This document shows, in pieces, positions 32,883-45,176 of a stretch of DNA of 64,000 nucleotides (position 1 is the stretch's first letter; the number at the start of each line of letters is the position of its first letter). The DNA lies in assembly GCF_000715075.1 (NCBI RefSeq), contig NC_134097.1:129702997-129766996 (forward strand). The letters are read 5' to 3'. The translations under genes and the position numbers were made by a program. The DNA is from Nicotiana tabacum (lineage: Eukaryota > Streptophyta > Magnoliopsida > Solanales > Solanaceae). The notes under the pieces are model-generated. The model was given only the letters and a program-made list of their open reading frames with translations. It ran no database searches and was not told where the DNA came from.

Positions 32883-35800
32883 CGTATCAAAAAATATTAA
32901 ATTGTGATTGGATTTATTTGAACATATTGAATTGTATTGTTTCAGTAAATTTCCACGATCATTTATCAATAATCGGTAATATTTATTTGTGTTATTTACT
33001 TCATTTTTTTAAAAAAAAAATTAAAATATAACATCGCCATTATTTTTATCTCATGCTTTGTGCATTTTTCCTATTTATCGATGATTATTTTTTCCAGTTA
33101 GTTACATATAATTTGAATAATACGATATTTAAAATCTAATTAAGACTTTAATTCTATAATAATGAGATAACAATCCTAGTTCTTTTGACAAAAATCTCGG
33201 TGAAATACGAATTGAATTGATCCATGCTTAATGTTAAAAAATTTGGTAACCTTCTCTAAGAAGAAATCATAAAGTGAAAGCTAATCAGTTGTTGCAAAAA
33301 AAATAATCCAACCAATTCATGCACTGATAATATGACTTTTGTTTGGTGTAAGTATCACAAATTTTTTTCTTCATCCGTAAGTTTATTAAGTAGATAAACT
33401 TTATAAATTTGATGTAGTTGATGAGCCATATGAAATGACACATAAATTACTTCTATAAAGTATAGTCATTACACGTTACCTTTCTATACCTGACAACTTG
33501 AAAATTACACAATGAATGGATAGTATCTTTAACAAAGTAAAAGCCAAGACAATACACAAAGAAAGAAGAAAATATAAGAAATCATATCGAAGCCACTCTA
33601 CTTTTGTCATCTTTGCAAATTTCACAACACTTCACTTTCATCATAAATTGCTAAAACCACTAACCTAAAAAGGCAAAACCTACAAAAGACAATGTTAAAA
33701 AATAACACTGACATCTACTACTAAATAGCATTTGAAAAAAAAAAATAATCAATTTCTTGATCAAGATTAAGCCTTTTTAAAATCCGAATACGTGTCGATA
33801 GTAAGACAACACAATCAATAAGAGAAAGAAGAATAAAAATTTGTTGACTTGAGAATTTCGCATGGCAACCACAATTATTGTATAAAATTAAAAATATGTT
33901 ATCGCTTGTATAGCATGTCGTGTAATATTACAATCATTCATTTTAGCACTCAAATTTCAGTAAATAAGTGCAAGCATAACAATTTAGGCTAAATGAAATA
34001 TTATGTTTACAGTTCAAATGAAATGAAAAAAATATTTTCATTTTTGTTCTGAAATTTGTTGGCTCATGAAAGCATGCAGTTAGCTGCGAGAACTCTTATT
34101 TCAGATTTAGAATTTCTATTACCAAGACGAATTTCAAAATTTTAATACAGAAGAATCAATTTCTCTTTTCATGTTGAACGAATACAATTGTAATCAAAAT
34201 TTGTTTATTTATCTATTTGCGCCGCAAAATCTTCTCGTCCATCTCTTTACCTCTCTCCTTAATTAATATATCCCGACAAAACTTTGAAAAATGATAAATT
34301 ATTATTAACGTTGAACTTTTAAACAAATCAAAGAAAAAAGAAAGAGAACGTACCTTTGTATAAAAGACACTAATAGACGTTAAAGTGGTCACTGTAACCG
34401 CACTCTGCATGTATACAATATAGTTCTGCACATTTCAAAGTATTTGAGGTAAAACCCAATTAAAAAAGATTGTGTACATTCTTTACGTGAGAAGGGCAAC
34501 CGAAATAACTTACTTGGTCTTATGCATATCGCCAAGCAAGTGTTCATTCGGATTAAGCAAATACATATTATATGAACTTCTATTCTATTATGATTAATGC
34601 CACCACTAAATTTGTTCAACTAATAGGAGAAAAATATAAAAGAAGAATGAAACATTCTTGATGACCTTTTGCATTTTCTGCATTTCAAAAATTTATATTG
34701 CAAGCTAATGCATTACAAATCTACACCGCTATCCATCATCTTATTCAAAATAAAAATAACTCCAATCACACAAATTAAAAATTGATCGTACTAATTCAAA
34801 AGCTAACTATAACAACACTCAAATATAATTTTTTTTAAGAAGGTAACAATGTATAACTATTAACCAATAACTTAAACACCCTAATTCTAAAACAATAATA
34901 ACAATAACATGGCTAGTGTAATCCCACAAATGGAGTCTTGAAAAAGTAAGATGTACGCAAATATTACTCTTACCTTTGTAGGATAGAAAGACTATTTCTG
35001 ATAGCCTATTTTGTACAATACTAATACACCTAAATAACCCGAAAAAATATATTGAATTTATTATGTTTTCTTCAACAGAACATAATCCATTTTGCTACTA
35101 CAAAGATATTACTCCATATATGTATATTTTAAATAGTATCAAGAAGAAAAATAAACTTTTAATAGAAAGATTTTTATATTTGAAATTTTTTGTATGTAAA
35201 TAGTATACACACCTCACCTAATAATCTAAAAGGAACAATCTATATAGGTTACCATCTTATTAAGGATATCTTTTGGTTGTAAGTTTATTTTTCCTGCAGA
35301 CAAAAATTAAATATCATGGTGCTAAATACTGGACAATAATTTCAAATTAAATATAAAATCAAATCTAATGATAGAGGAATAACAATGATTAATTAAGAGA
35401 TTCTTTTAGAGAATAATATCTAACCTTATGTTGCTAAAAATTCTCGATAAATGCTCTTATCTAGCAACATAAGTAAGAAGCCTATAATTTTCTTCAAGTA
35501 CAGAAGATTGTGTATAATCCTAAAACGTGAATATAAGTTGTAACTGTCTTTAATTTAAAAAGTATAACTAAAATTTATTTTTAAATTTAAAGAGTTAATG
35601 TAAAATATCTGTAATATCTTTTAGAATGATACTTAGTTAATGTATTAAGAAATTTCACGGATAAAAAAGAAAGAGGAGAAGCAGATCACATATTGGGGGT
35701 GGGAGTTCGTGAGATGTGCTCCTTAATTTTAGGTTCTTACGCAACCATGGAAGTTTTATTTCTAATGGTAACTTCCTAATTATTAATTACTTATTTAAAT

Positions 35801-35936
35801 TGAGTAAATAACTACCCCTACTTCAAATAATAGATATTTAAATATTTTAATTTAAAATTAAAAACTAATAACTAATTAACTAAGTTTTGTCCTAAAAACT
35901 AACACATGGCATTCTCCTGTGCTTCCACTTGTCATA
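32883..35936. other. AT-rich DNA without recognisable genes
   Basis: About 3 kb of AT-rich sequence, possibly partly Helitron body. Short open frames (34213-34431, 34389-34619) show no domain or codon signal. The 60 bp before 35937 are host DNA that continues at 48727 on the other side of element B. Confidence 0.5.
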
Positions 35937-35941
35937 ATTCT
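35937..35941. repeat. Target-site duplication of element B, left copy
   Basis: ATTCT immediately before the left LTR; the same 5 bp follow the right LTR (48722-48726). Confidence 0.85.
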
Positions 35942-37857
35942 TGTCACACCTCCTTTTTCCGCACCCGCGAGGGTGCGTGGGAGTTTTTCCAATTAAAGGA
36001 CAATCGAGACGGGATTGGTTTATTTATTTCAGAGTCGCCACTTGGGAGATTTAGGGTGTCCCAAGTCACCAATTTTAATCCCGAATCGAGGAAAAGAATG
36101 ACTCCATATTACAGTCTGCTTACCAGAAATCCGGATAAGGAATTCTGTTAACCCGGGAGAAGGTGTTAGGCATTCCCGAGTTCCGTGGTTCTAGCACGGT
36201 CGCTCAACTATTATATTCGGCTTGATTATCTGATTTTATACAAATATGAACTTATGTGCAAATTTTATATTTTAACCGCTTTATTATTATTGTTTTTAAA
36301 AGAAATATGAACATCGCTTAAAACACGTCTTTGGACTGTGTTACATGAAATGCACCCACAATCCGGAACACGTTTTATTTGATGTTTTGGGATTTGGATT
36401 CGGGTCGCATGAAATGCACACCCAGGCTTAAGAAAGTAAAATATTAAACACGCGCCTAAAGAGACTATCGCGTTATTATTTTGGGGAAGACCGTGAAATT
36501 CGCTAAATGGTCCTTCCGAATTCTAATTAAACCATACATTTTGTGAGGGCCCCGCAATCTATACGTTTTATTTGGCGAGGCTCGTCTCATTTTTATTTTT
36601 AAAGGATAAACCTACAATGACTATATTTTCTATTAAGTTCGTCTCTAAAATAAAAGAAAATCTCTTAATTATTTACATGCTGAAAAACGTAACTTATTAG
36701 TTATTAGTTTACGGCTAATGCGAATGGAAAATTGCGATCGAGTTTGTACAAAGAAAAACTGCTTTCATTTTATATTCTGTTATTCAATAATACTAGAACA
36801 TGAGATTGACCATAATATCAAAACAGATTAATTATTCTCCGTAATTTAAACTAACATTATTAGATGAAGAAAGTATACATATGCAACCTCATTATTCATT
36901 AATCATTCAACTACATCTTTATACGAAGAAAGAAAAATTATATTCAACCACAAATCTAAACAGGAGGAATTCAACAGGAACAAAGCCTGATTAATATTTC
37001 ATTTTTTGCTTCAAGCCGAGATTGTACAAATGTGTACCTGGAAACAGCAGTACAAGAACAAAAGAAGGAGAAGTCAGCAGCAGTAATAACACAACAACAG
37101 CAGATTCAACAACATCGCAAACCAGTACAGTAGGAATAGCAGAAAACCCAAGAGACTATAAACGACTCCAAGTATAGTGAAGAAGTAAAAGGTAGGAAGA
37201 TTCTGACTATTTCAGATCTTAAGCGAGGCAATGAAGCAGTAACTATTCTTTTTCAACTTCAAAACTCTCCAAAATGAATTCTGCCCCTGTATATTCAGTG
37301 TATCCAGAATGTATATCGGGTGTATACTTCTCACTCCGCTCCCTCTTTTTTTCTTCTCTCTATCTAGTTTTTCCTCTCTTTTTTTTCCACCCTTCTTCTT
37401 AAATTTTCTCTTCTATTTATAGCAAAATTTTCGAAATTTTCAGATTTGTTTTTTATTATTTCATTATTTTTTTAATTAAAAGAAATCCCACTTACAAATT
37501 GCTTTTATTTTTTTAGAAAAAGAAATCCCACCTTTATTTACTTTTATTTTTAAAATTCCAACTTTAATTACTTTATTTTATTTAAAATCCCACTTTTTAT
37601 TTTTTTTAAAAGAGAATCTCACTTTATTTAACTTTTCTTTAAAAAATAAACCACTATCTTTTCTTTTTCTTTTAAAAATGCTACTTTCAATTACTTTAAA
37701 TTTTTTAAATTTTCAGATATCTTTATATTTATTTTTTAATTCCAACCTTCTTTTACTTTTAAATTTTTTAAAACTTTTTACTTTTTTTTTTAAATTTTCT
37801 ACATTCTTTTACTTTTTATTTTTTATTTTTTTATTTTTTTAAAATCATTTCCGAAAT

Positions 37858-37920
<63 letters not shown>

Positions 37921-38622
37921 AAAAATAAAAATAATAAATAAAATAAAATATTTTCGGATTTTTTTTTATATATAAAAAAACAAAAAATAAAACTATTAAT
38001 AGTGATAATTCACTTTTTATTTTTTTATTTTTTTTTTGGTTTTGTTTTGTGTTGGACAAAAATGAAGAAGGGGTGTTGGGTTAATGGACTGGGTCGACCC
38101 AGTTCGAAATGGACTGGGTCGTAGGGAAGATTGGGCCATTTTTTGGGCCTATAGCTTGAAATTGAAGAAGAGGCCCAATTCCGACTTTCTTTATATTTTC
38201 GCTCTCTTTTCTTCTTTTATTTTTCTAAAACTAAATTATAAAAATACTTAAACTATTATTAAGAACTAAATTAAGTTATAAAGGCGCAAATTAACTCCCA
38301 ATAACAATTAACGCACAATTAAGTATTAATTAAGCATAAAATTGTATATTTGGACATTAAATGCTAAAAATGCAAACGATGCCTATTTTTGTAATTTTTA
38401 ATTTTTGTAAAACAATTTTAATTACTAACAATTGTAGAATTAAATCCTACATGCAAAATGCGACATATTTTTGTATTTTTTATTAATTTAGCGAATAAAC
38501 ACGCACAGACAAATACAAATAATTCTTCAAAATATCACAAAATTGTACACCAAAGAAAAATCATTTTATTTTTGAATTTTTTGGGAGTAATTCTCATATA
38601 GGGCAAAAATCACGTGCTTACA
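35942..38622 (-). mobile_element. 3' LTR of element B (left)
   Basis: On the plus strand it runs TGTCACACCTCC to GTGCTTACA. It contains TATAAATA on the minus strand (about 37414-37421) and a TA microsatellite (37859-37917). The PPT abuts it at 38623. Confidence 0.9.
37859..37917. repeat. (TA)n microsatellite in left LTR
   Basis: About 58 bp of TA. The right LTR has only about 32 bp at the same place, the largest difference between the two LTRs. Confidence 0.95.
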
Positions 38623-38636
38623 GCTGCCCCTCTTTG
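38623..38636 (-). promoter_or_regulatory. Polypurine tract of element B
   Basis: On the minus strand CAAAGAGGGGCAGC directly precedes the TGTAAGCACG start of the LTR, matching the AGGGGCAGC PPT of element A. Confidence 0.85.
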
Positions 38637-38748
38637 CCCGGAGACACGAAGGGTTTTCGTGCAAAGATAAAGCGAGCGATTTTTGCCCATCCGAGTACTC
38701 CGTTGAAGCATTTTTTTGAAAAAGATTTGACCGAACCTTTGCTTCAAA

Positions 38749-38799
38749 GGTTTCCTACATATCCTGGGCTAAACAGGAATCAGGTCAATGTAGTTCGAG
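38749..38799 (-). other. Two-helix structured motif, copy 4 of 7
   Basis: Minus strand: outer arms CTACAT and ATGTAG (6 bp; compensatory relative to CTACGT/ACGTAG), block CCTGAT, inner arms TCCTG and CAGGA (5 bp). It ends about 110 nt before the PPT, the same relative place as copy 3 in element A. Confidence 0.7.
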
Positions 38800-39114
38800 A
38801 AATTTTGGTAACTGGGACTACCGTTGGACTGCAATGTTACTGTTGTTGCATGTTATTACTACTGCTTACCGATCTCCTTGTTACACCGTGCTTAAAAAAC
38901 AAGAAGCTAGGCTAGAGTACAATTTGTTTTTGTTGCCTTGCTTCCTTGTCTGCTTGCATTTCTTTCGGTGCTTTACTTCTTTTGAAACATGTACTTGAGT
39001 TTGTACTGTGACCTCTTGTTGCAACCTTCTGTTTCCCGGTGCCGGGGAATTTTATTGTTTCCTGCTGGGGATTCCTATTGTAACCCTCTGTTTTATTGTC
39101 CTCTGACTTGATTT

Positions 39115-39345
39115 TGAAATGTATGCCTCTGTTATCTGGGCGGGCTCCCAATTTTAATACTTGAAAATTAAAAACTTGAAATGTATGTCTCTGTTATCTG
39201 GGCGGGCTCCCAAGTTCAATGCTTGAAAATTAAAGACTGAAATGTATGCCTCTGTTCTATGGGCGGGCTCCCAAGTTCAATGCTTGAAAATTAAAGACTG
39301 AAATGTATGCCTCTGTTCTATGGGCGGGCTCCCAACTTCAACAAC
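39115..39345. repeat. 61-bp tandem repeat (4 copies) in element B
   Basis: Units begin at about 39117, 39178, 39239 and 39300, built on AAATGTATGCCTCTGTT and GGGCGGGCTCCCAAGTTCAA. No coding meaning. Confidence 0.85.
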
Positions 39346-39440
39346 AACTTTAAAAATGAATGTCATTCCTCTCTTCAACCAATACATCGCCATTCTGTTC
39401 TTCAGGGGGGGCTCCTGATTTCAACAACTTTAAAAAATAA

Positions 39441-40382
39441 AATCCTATTCGAGGGCGGATGAACCCGAAATATCCTATTCGAGGGCGGATGAACCCAAAT
39501 ATCCTATTCGAGGGCGGATGAACCCAAAATATCCTATTCGAGGGCGGATGAACCCAAAATATCCTATTCGAGGGCGGATGAACCCAAAATATCCTATTCG
39601 AGGGCGGATGAACCCATATATCCTATTCGAGGGTGGATGAACCCAAAATATCCTATTCGAGGGCGGATGAACCCAAATATCCTGTTCGAGGGCGGATGAA
39701 CCCAAAATATCCTATTCGAGGGCGGATGAACCCAAATATCCTATTCGAGGGCGGATGAACCCAAATATCCTATTCGAGGGCGGATGAACCCAAATATCCT
39801 ATTCGAGGGCGGATGAACCCAAATATCCTATTCGAGGGCGGATGAACCCAAAATATCCTATTCGAGGGCGGATGAACCCAAAATATCCTATTCGAGGGCG
39901 GATGAACCCAAATATCCTATTCGAGGGCGGATGAACCAAAATCTCCTATTCGAGGGCGGATGAACCCAAATATCCTATTCGAGGGCGGATGAACCCAAAT
40001 ATCCTATTCGAGGGCGGATGAACCCAAAATATCCTATTCGAGGGCGGATGAACCCAAAATATCCTATTCGAGGGCGGATGAACCCAAAATATCCTATTCG
40101 AGGGCGGATGAACCCAAATATCCTATTCGAGGGCGGATGAACCCAAATATCCTATTCGAGGGCGGATGAACCCAAAATATCCTGTTCGAGGGCGGATGAA
40201 CCCAAAATATCCTGTTCGAGGGCGGATGAACCCAAATATCCTATTCGAGGGCGGATGAACCCAAATATCCTATTCGAGGGCGGATGAACCCAAAATATCC
40301 TATTCGAGGGCGGATGAACCCAAAATATCCTATTCGAGGGCGGATGAACCCAAAATATCCTATTCGAGGGCGGATGATCCCA
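39441..40382. repeat. 26/27-bp tandem array (about 35 copies) in element B
   Basis: Near-perfect repeats of ATCCTATTCGAGGGCGGATG followed by AACCCAAA or AACCCAA; the length alternates between 26 and 27 bp by one A. Copies are far more uniform than those of the array in element A. It sits between motif copies 5 and 4, as the array of element A sits between copies 2 and 3. The periodic translation is an artefact. Confidence 0.95.
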
Positions 40383-40529
40383 TTTTCAAAATCTTGGAAT
40401 TGTCTTACCTCCGACTGTTTTTCTTCGAATCGTGTTGTCTTGCTATCTCTTAAAACTTGAATTGATTTCCTCGTTCTTCCGAGAAATTTTTCGACAATGG
40501 CAGAAAATCTTCTGCCCCAGTTTTGGTGC

Positions 40530-40765
40530 TTTTCCTTGTTCTCCAGGTGGACGCCTGACTTCTGATATTTCAACTGTTCTTCCTTGTTCTCTAGGTGGAT
40601 GCCTGATTGCTGATACTTCAACTGTTCTTCCTTGTTCTCCAGGTGGACGCCTGACTGCTAATACTTTCATTTCTCTTCCTTGTTCTCCAGGTGGACGCCT
40701 GATTTCTTCTTCAATTTTTCATCCTCATTCTCCAGGTGGACGCCTGACTTCTTCTTCAATTTTTT
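40530..40765. repeat. ~48-bp tandem repeat (5 copies) in element B
   Basis: Units around TTCTCCAGGTGGACGCCTGA recur at about 40540, 40588, 40636, 40687 and 40730. The minus strand reads TCAGGCGTCCACCTGGAGAA. Confidence 0.85.
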
Positions 40766-40789
40766 ATCCTCCGCTCTGCTTTGTTCTTG

Positions 40790-41420
40790 CTTGCTGGGGA
40801 TAATACCACTGTGGGAGTCTCCTTTCTTCCCCTCCTACAAATTCAATTTTTTTTTTCAGAATTTATTTTCTCTCAACACTGCTGGGGATAAAAGTGTTAT
40901 CTTCTTGGGATAACGTTGTTGAGGATAATGCTGCTGGGGAATTTTATCCCTTCAAATTGATGCATCATTCTTCTGGAAACTGCTGGGGATGATAATGGTT
41001 TTTGCTCTTATGAGCACAAATGTCATCCCTTTGTTCTGTCTGCTGGGGAACAACTTCTTTTATTAAAACTTGTTATGCTGGGGATAAAACTGGTTCAAAG
41101 ACCACTTCCCTTGAGACTGGTGCTATATTCATTTTACCCTGAATGGTTATCTGACTTCCAGAAAATTTTCCAAATGAAAGGAAAATTTTCTGCCCCAGTT
41201 TGACAGTCTCCCTTATGGCCTGTATTTCTGTCATCAATGCCACTTCCTTTACCTGTTTCAATTTAAACAAAATTTGTTAGTTTAAAACGCGGTGGTTGGT
41301 TGTGATACTCCCACTGGGATGGTTTTCCCTTTTCTCTTCCTTGCTCTGCGTTCCACAACTTGTTGGGGATGATATTATTTGCTGGGGATAATCCTTTTCT
41401 GCTGGGGATATCCCTCTTCT
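40790..41420 (-). repeat. Dispersed TGCTGGGGA repeats in element B
   Basis: The plus strand shows about eight copies of TGCTGGGGAT or TGCTGGGGAA (for example 40793, 40881, 40931, 40981, 41041, 41073, 41379, 41399). The element's own sense strand therefore reads TCCCCAGCA, complementary to nine bases of its PBS. Diverged forms continue to about 41740. No coding signal. Confidence 0.6.
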
Positions 41421-42428
41421 TTCGTGGCATGGCTCGGAAATTTGCATTTTCCCGACCTTTTAGTCTCGCATGAATTTCCCAAATCATGCTTATTGTTTTT
41501 CTTGTTTTGTCCATGGGCTCTGGTCTTGAGGTTTAATAACCTTTGATTTCGGCAAGGATATCCCTCTTGACACTCGTCAATTCTTTTGCTGGAGATATCT
41601 TTCTTGACACTGGCCTCGCGCTTGTTCCTTCCTGACTATATCACTTGGATGTATTAGTCAGATCTTATCTTGGAAAGCTGATGGCCTATTTTGAAATCAT
41701 TTCCCACTGGTTCTGACCAAACAGACTCTACTGGGGAATTTTTCTATGAAAGGAAAAGATAAAAGGGAACAGAATAAAAGACAACGGAAAAAGATGACTC
41801 TTTAACAAAAGAAACTATAAATAAAACCCTATCAAACGCAGACACCGACTCTAATGGTCATGACATGCCTATGTGGCCTATCCTTCGTCAATCATCTTTC
41901 AAGATCTTCAATTGGCAATTCCCCATCTGATTCTTAATCTTATTCGACTTGTAGTGCCCGAAGGGTTTTCACTATCAAGCCTCTCTCATTTTGGGTTTTT
42001 CTCTCAACTTTCATCACCTTATGGTGCATGTGAAGGTTTTCACCGATAAGACTCTCTCATTTGTATCACTTTTCAGCTGGGGTTTTGAAGTGTTGCCGGT
42101 ATGACTCTTTCTGTTGGAGATTAGAGTCCTTTCTGCTGTGGAACAAAATGTTATGCTCATCGGTGAGACTCTCATTTGTCTGACTTGAAATCTTTTGAAG
42201 ACTGATCAGAAGGTCTTTCTTTGGACCGTAATGTGGGTTTTGGATAGGGCTAGAAAAAAAAAGGTATTAAAGGCTCAAAAATGCATTAATTTTTGGGTTA
42301 TTAGTTACAACCTTCGGAATTAGATTTATTTACAACAAATGCAACATTTGCCCCAGTTTCTTGCTTGGGGATATTTTAATTGATTGTTTTTTTTTTCATT
42401 TTTTTCAAAACTATGACCGAGCCGTGAA

Positions 42429-42472
42429 GCGCCTACGTATCCTCTTTGAGGAATCAGGTCAAACGTAGTTCC
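42429..42472 (-). other. Two-helix structured motif, copy 5 of 7
   Basis: Minus strand: outer arms CTACGT/ACGTAG (6 bp), block CCTGAT, inner arms TCCTC and GAGGA closed by AAA. One of the clearest copies. Confidence 0.7.
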
Positions 42473-43730
42473 CAATTCCTCTGTTTTCTTCTGACTTTCT
42501 TTTGTTTTTGTGTTTTTTTTTTTGATTTTTTCTTTACCTTCCAGGCTCGTATTTCCTAGTCGTTGCTATTGATTCCGAACGAGGGGTATGAAAGAAAATA
42601 TATAAGGCTCAAAAGGGGTAACGAAGGATAAAGTGTTTAGGTAGCAGAATAAAATGCCTTCGTCATTCCAGTCTTCAAAACATGCCAAGTGCAAACAACA
42701 CAATTGAACATAGATTTATAGTCTCTTCCGATGGTGCTGGACTTGACAATTATGTTAAACACTTGCTTTTTCATTTGTCATTTCTAAAGCACTGCTGGGC
42801 GACACTCTCACTCTCATGCACGACCCTCATGCCAATTTGGCGAATCTTGCATTTAACGATTTTCTTTATGTTTTACTTGCCCCAGTTCCATATGACTCGG
42901 GCTTCAAATAATCTCAAACCGTTCTTATTTCCTTTAAATGCTTTGATCACCTCCCCAGGGTTTTATGATTAACTTTATAGACCAGGCCCAAACTGTATGC
43001 GCATGTCATGTCCCTAGAATCGGCATTGAACGAAAATGACAAAAGGACTAAATAAAAAGATGACTGGAAATAATAAAAGACCGGCTTTTGTATTAGACTT
43101 CCGGCGAAATGGTTAGAAAAACAAACAAAACAACCAGAATAAAATCTTAACACAACATTAACGAGACTTAAACAAACTGATACGACAAAAATGGAAAGAT
43201 AAGAAGGTTTGACACAAGATAATATTCGGATTACAACCCTAAGAATAATCCGGACAACAGAAATGACAACAAAATAAGACACCACCAGCTTCTCTCTTGC
43301 TAACCAAGGAACGAAGCGTCCTCCCATTTTATCAAAATTGGCATCTTTAGCCACTGAGCTTTGCATCAGTATTGTCCAGACCATTTCCAACTTCGATATC
43401 ATCAACCTTAGTCAACAAGTCCCAATAGGATTCGAGTGCTTCTGTTATCATGCCTGATCCCCACAAAGTGTGCTTCTCGGTCTTGTATTTCCGGCTTACC
43501 ACAAACCAACCACCTTAACTTTCTTTGTGATTCAAAGCGAAACAGGTTAGAATGGACTCCGTTGGTCCCCATTATTAACAACATTTTTTTTTCTTTTCTT
43601 TTTTTTCGATTTTTCTTTTCATTTTTTTTCTTTTTCTTTTTCAATCTTTTTTTTCCATTTTTTCTTTTTCATTCTTTTTTTTTTGTTGCTTTTTTTCATT
43701 TTTTTTTTTGTTGTGGTCGAATCTTATGGA

Positions 43731-43783
43731 GATTGCCTACGTATCATGACCCCGCATGAATCAGACCTTGCGTAGTTCGGACC
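43731..43783 (-). other. Two-helix structured motif, copy 6 of 7
   Basis: Minus strand: outer arms CTACG/CGTAG, block TCTGAT, inner arms TCATG and CATGA (5 bp). Confidence 0.7.
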
Positions 43784-44576
43784 AATAAAAGATAAACAAT
43801 ACTAATCATTTTTTTTTCAATTTTCATATTAAACAAAACTGGGTTTCAAAGGTTTGAAGATGACCTACAAACTCGAAAATCAAACAACCCACATATTCTA
43901 ATTAAAAGATTTACAAACTCCAAAAATAAACGACCAGCTTCTTTTCCCGTTTGACAAAGACAACCAAACGGTTATTTTTCAAATGTGGCCCCTTCCAAAT
44001 TTTGAGGCCGGAGAGTATTATTTTACGACACTTTACAAACTTGTTCATTCTTTTACGAAAATAGCCTTTCAATAATTGAAAGATACTCTAGGGTTATTTT
44101 GGCAAGAACGGTTTAAGACGTGGTCAAAGCTGGGTCGGCTTATTTTGACCAAAAATCCAAATGGTATTCACCTAACCGTTGACTCTTTGTTTTTTTTTCA
44201 AATTACAATAAAAACCGGGTGTTGCAAACACGGCCCTTCAGCGCCTCGGGGACGAAGATTTTTTTTTTTTTAAGGCCGTGTAGGTCAACTGAACCAAAAT
44301 CCTACACATGACCCAAAAAGTGGCTGTTTATGCAAAGTCAGCCTTCCGGCGTCCTTTTCGGGAACATTCGGCTATGTCTTGATAAAACAGCGTCACCCGA
44401 TTTCTTTATGACAAAATTAAAATTAGACATATTTTTTTTTTGGCTATTTTTTTTTAGCAAATGGGAGGCTGGACACTGCCCGACTTATTTATGACAAAAT
44501 TAAAATTTTGACACGTTTTTTATTTATTTATTGGTTTTTGGCTATTTTAGCAAAAAAGGGGGTTGGACCCGATGAG

Positions 44577-44629
44577 GGTTGCCTACGTATCTCACATCCA
44601 GTGAGAATCAAACCCGCGTAGTTCGGGCC
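44577..44629 (-). other. Two-helix structured motif, copy 7 of 7
   Basis: Minus strand: outer arms CTACG/CGTAG, block TTTGAT, inner arms TCTCAC and GTGAGA (6 bp). It is the first copy met after the PBS, about 1.4 kb downstream in the sense direction. Confidence 0.7.
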
Positions 44630-45139
44630 TCGTGAATAAGTAAATGAACTAATATTTTTTTTTATTGGAACTGTGAAAGAACTGCTCAAAGGAAGTATAA
44701 ATATTTTTTTTTTGATTGATTTCTTTTTAAAAGAAAAACTCGTAAAAATTCCTTTTCTTTTGATTTGAACTTTGAAAATTTCAAAAGTAAAAGGAAGTTT
44801 TTTTTTTCGAATTCCATTTGTCTTTTTTTTTATTCTAAAGAAAAAAAATATTTTTGGAATTTTACTTTTGATAAAAGAAATGCTTCTAAAAAATATTTTT
44901 GAATTTTGAATTTTCTTTTCAATTTTGAAAGAGGAATCAAAATATTTTCGGATTTTTTTTCCTAAAAGAAAACATTTTTATTATTTTTGTTTTATCAACA
45001 ATGGAAAATAAAGATATTTATATTATTTTTTGCAAGACATATTTTTTGGAATTTTATTTTGAATTTTCTTGGCAAGACAAATACTCTTTGCAACAAATAA
45101 AGATATATATATCTTTTGGAAATAAAAAAAACTTTTCGG

Positions 45140-45176
<37 letters not shown>

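Noticed and set aside
39441..40382. Regular short repeats resembling a CRISPR array
   Set aside because: Units are directly adjacent without unique spacers, in a plant retroelement; this is a tandem satellite.
40241..40803. Open frames of 123-126 codons across the element B arrays
   Set aside because: Periodic translation of tandem repeats; equally open on both strands.
43408..43759. Lysine-rich and phenylalanine-rich frames
   Set aside because: Artefacts of T-rich low complexity in element B.
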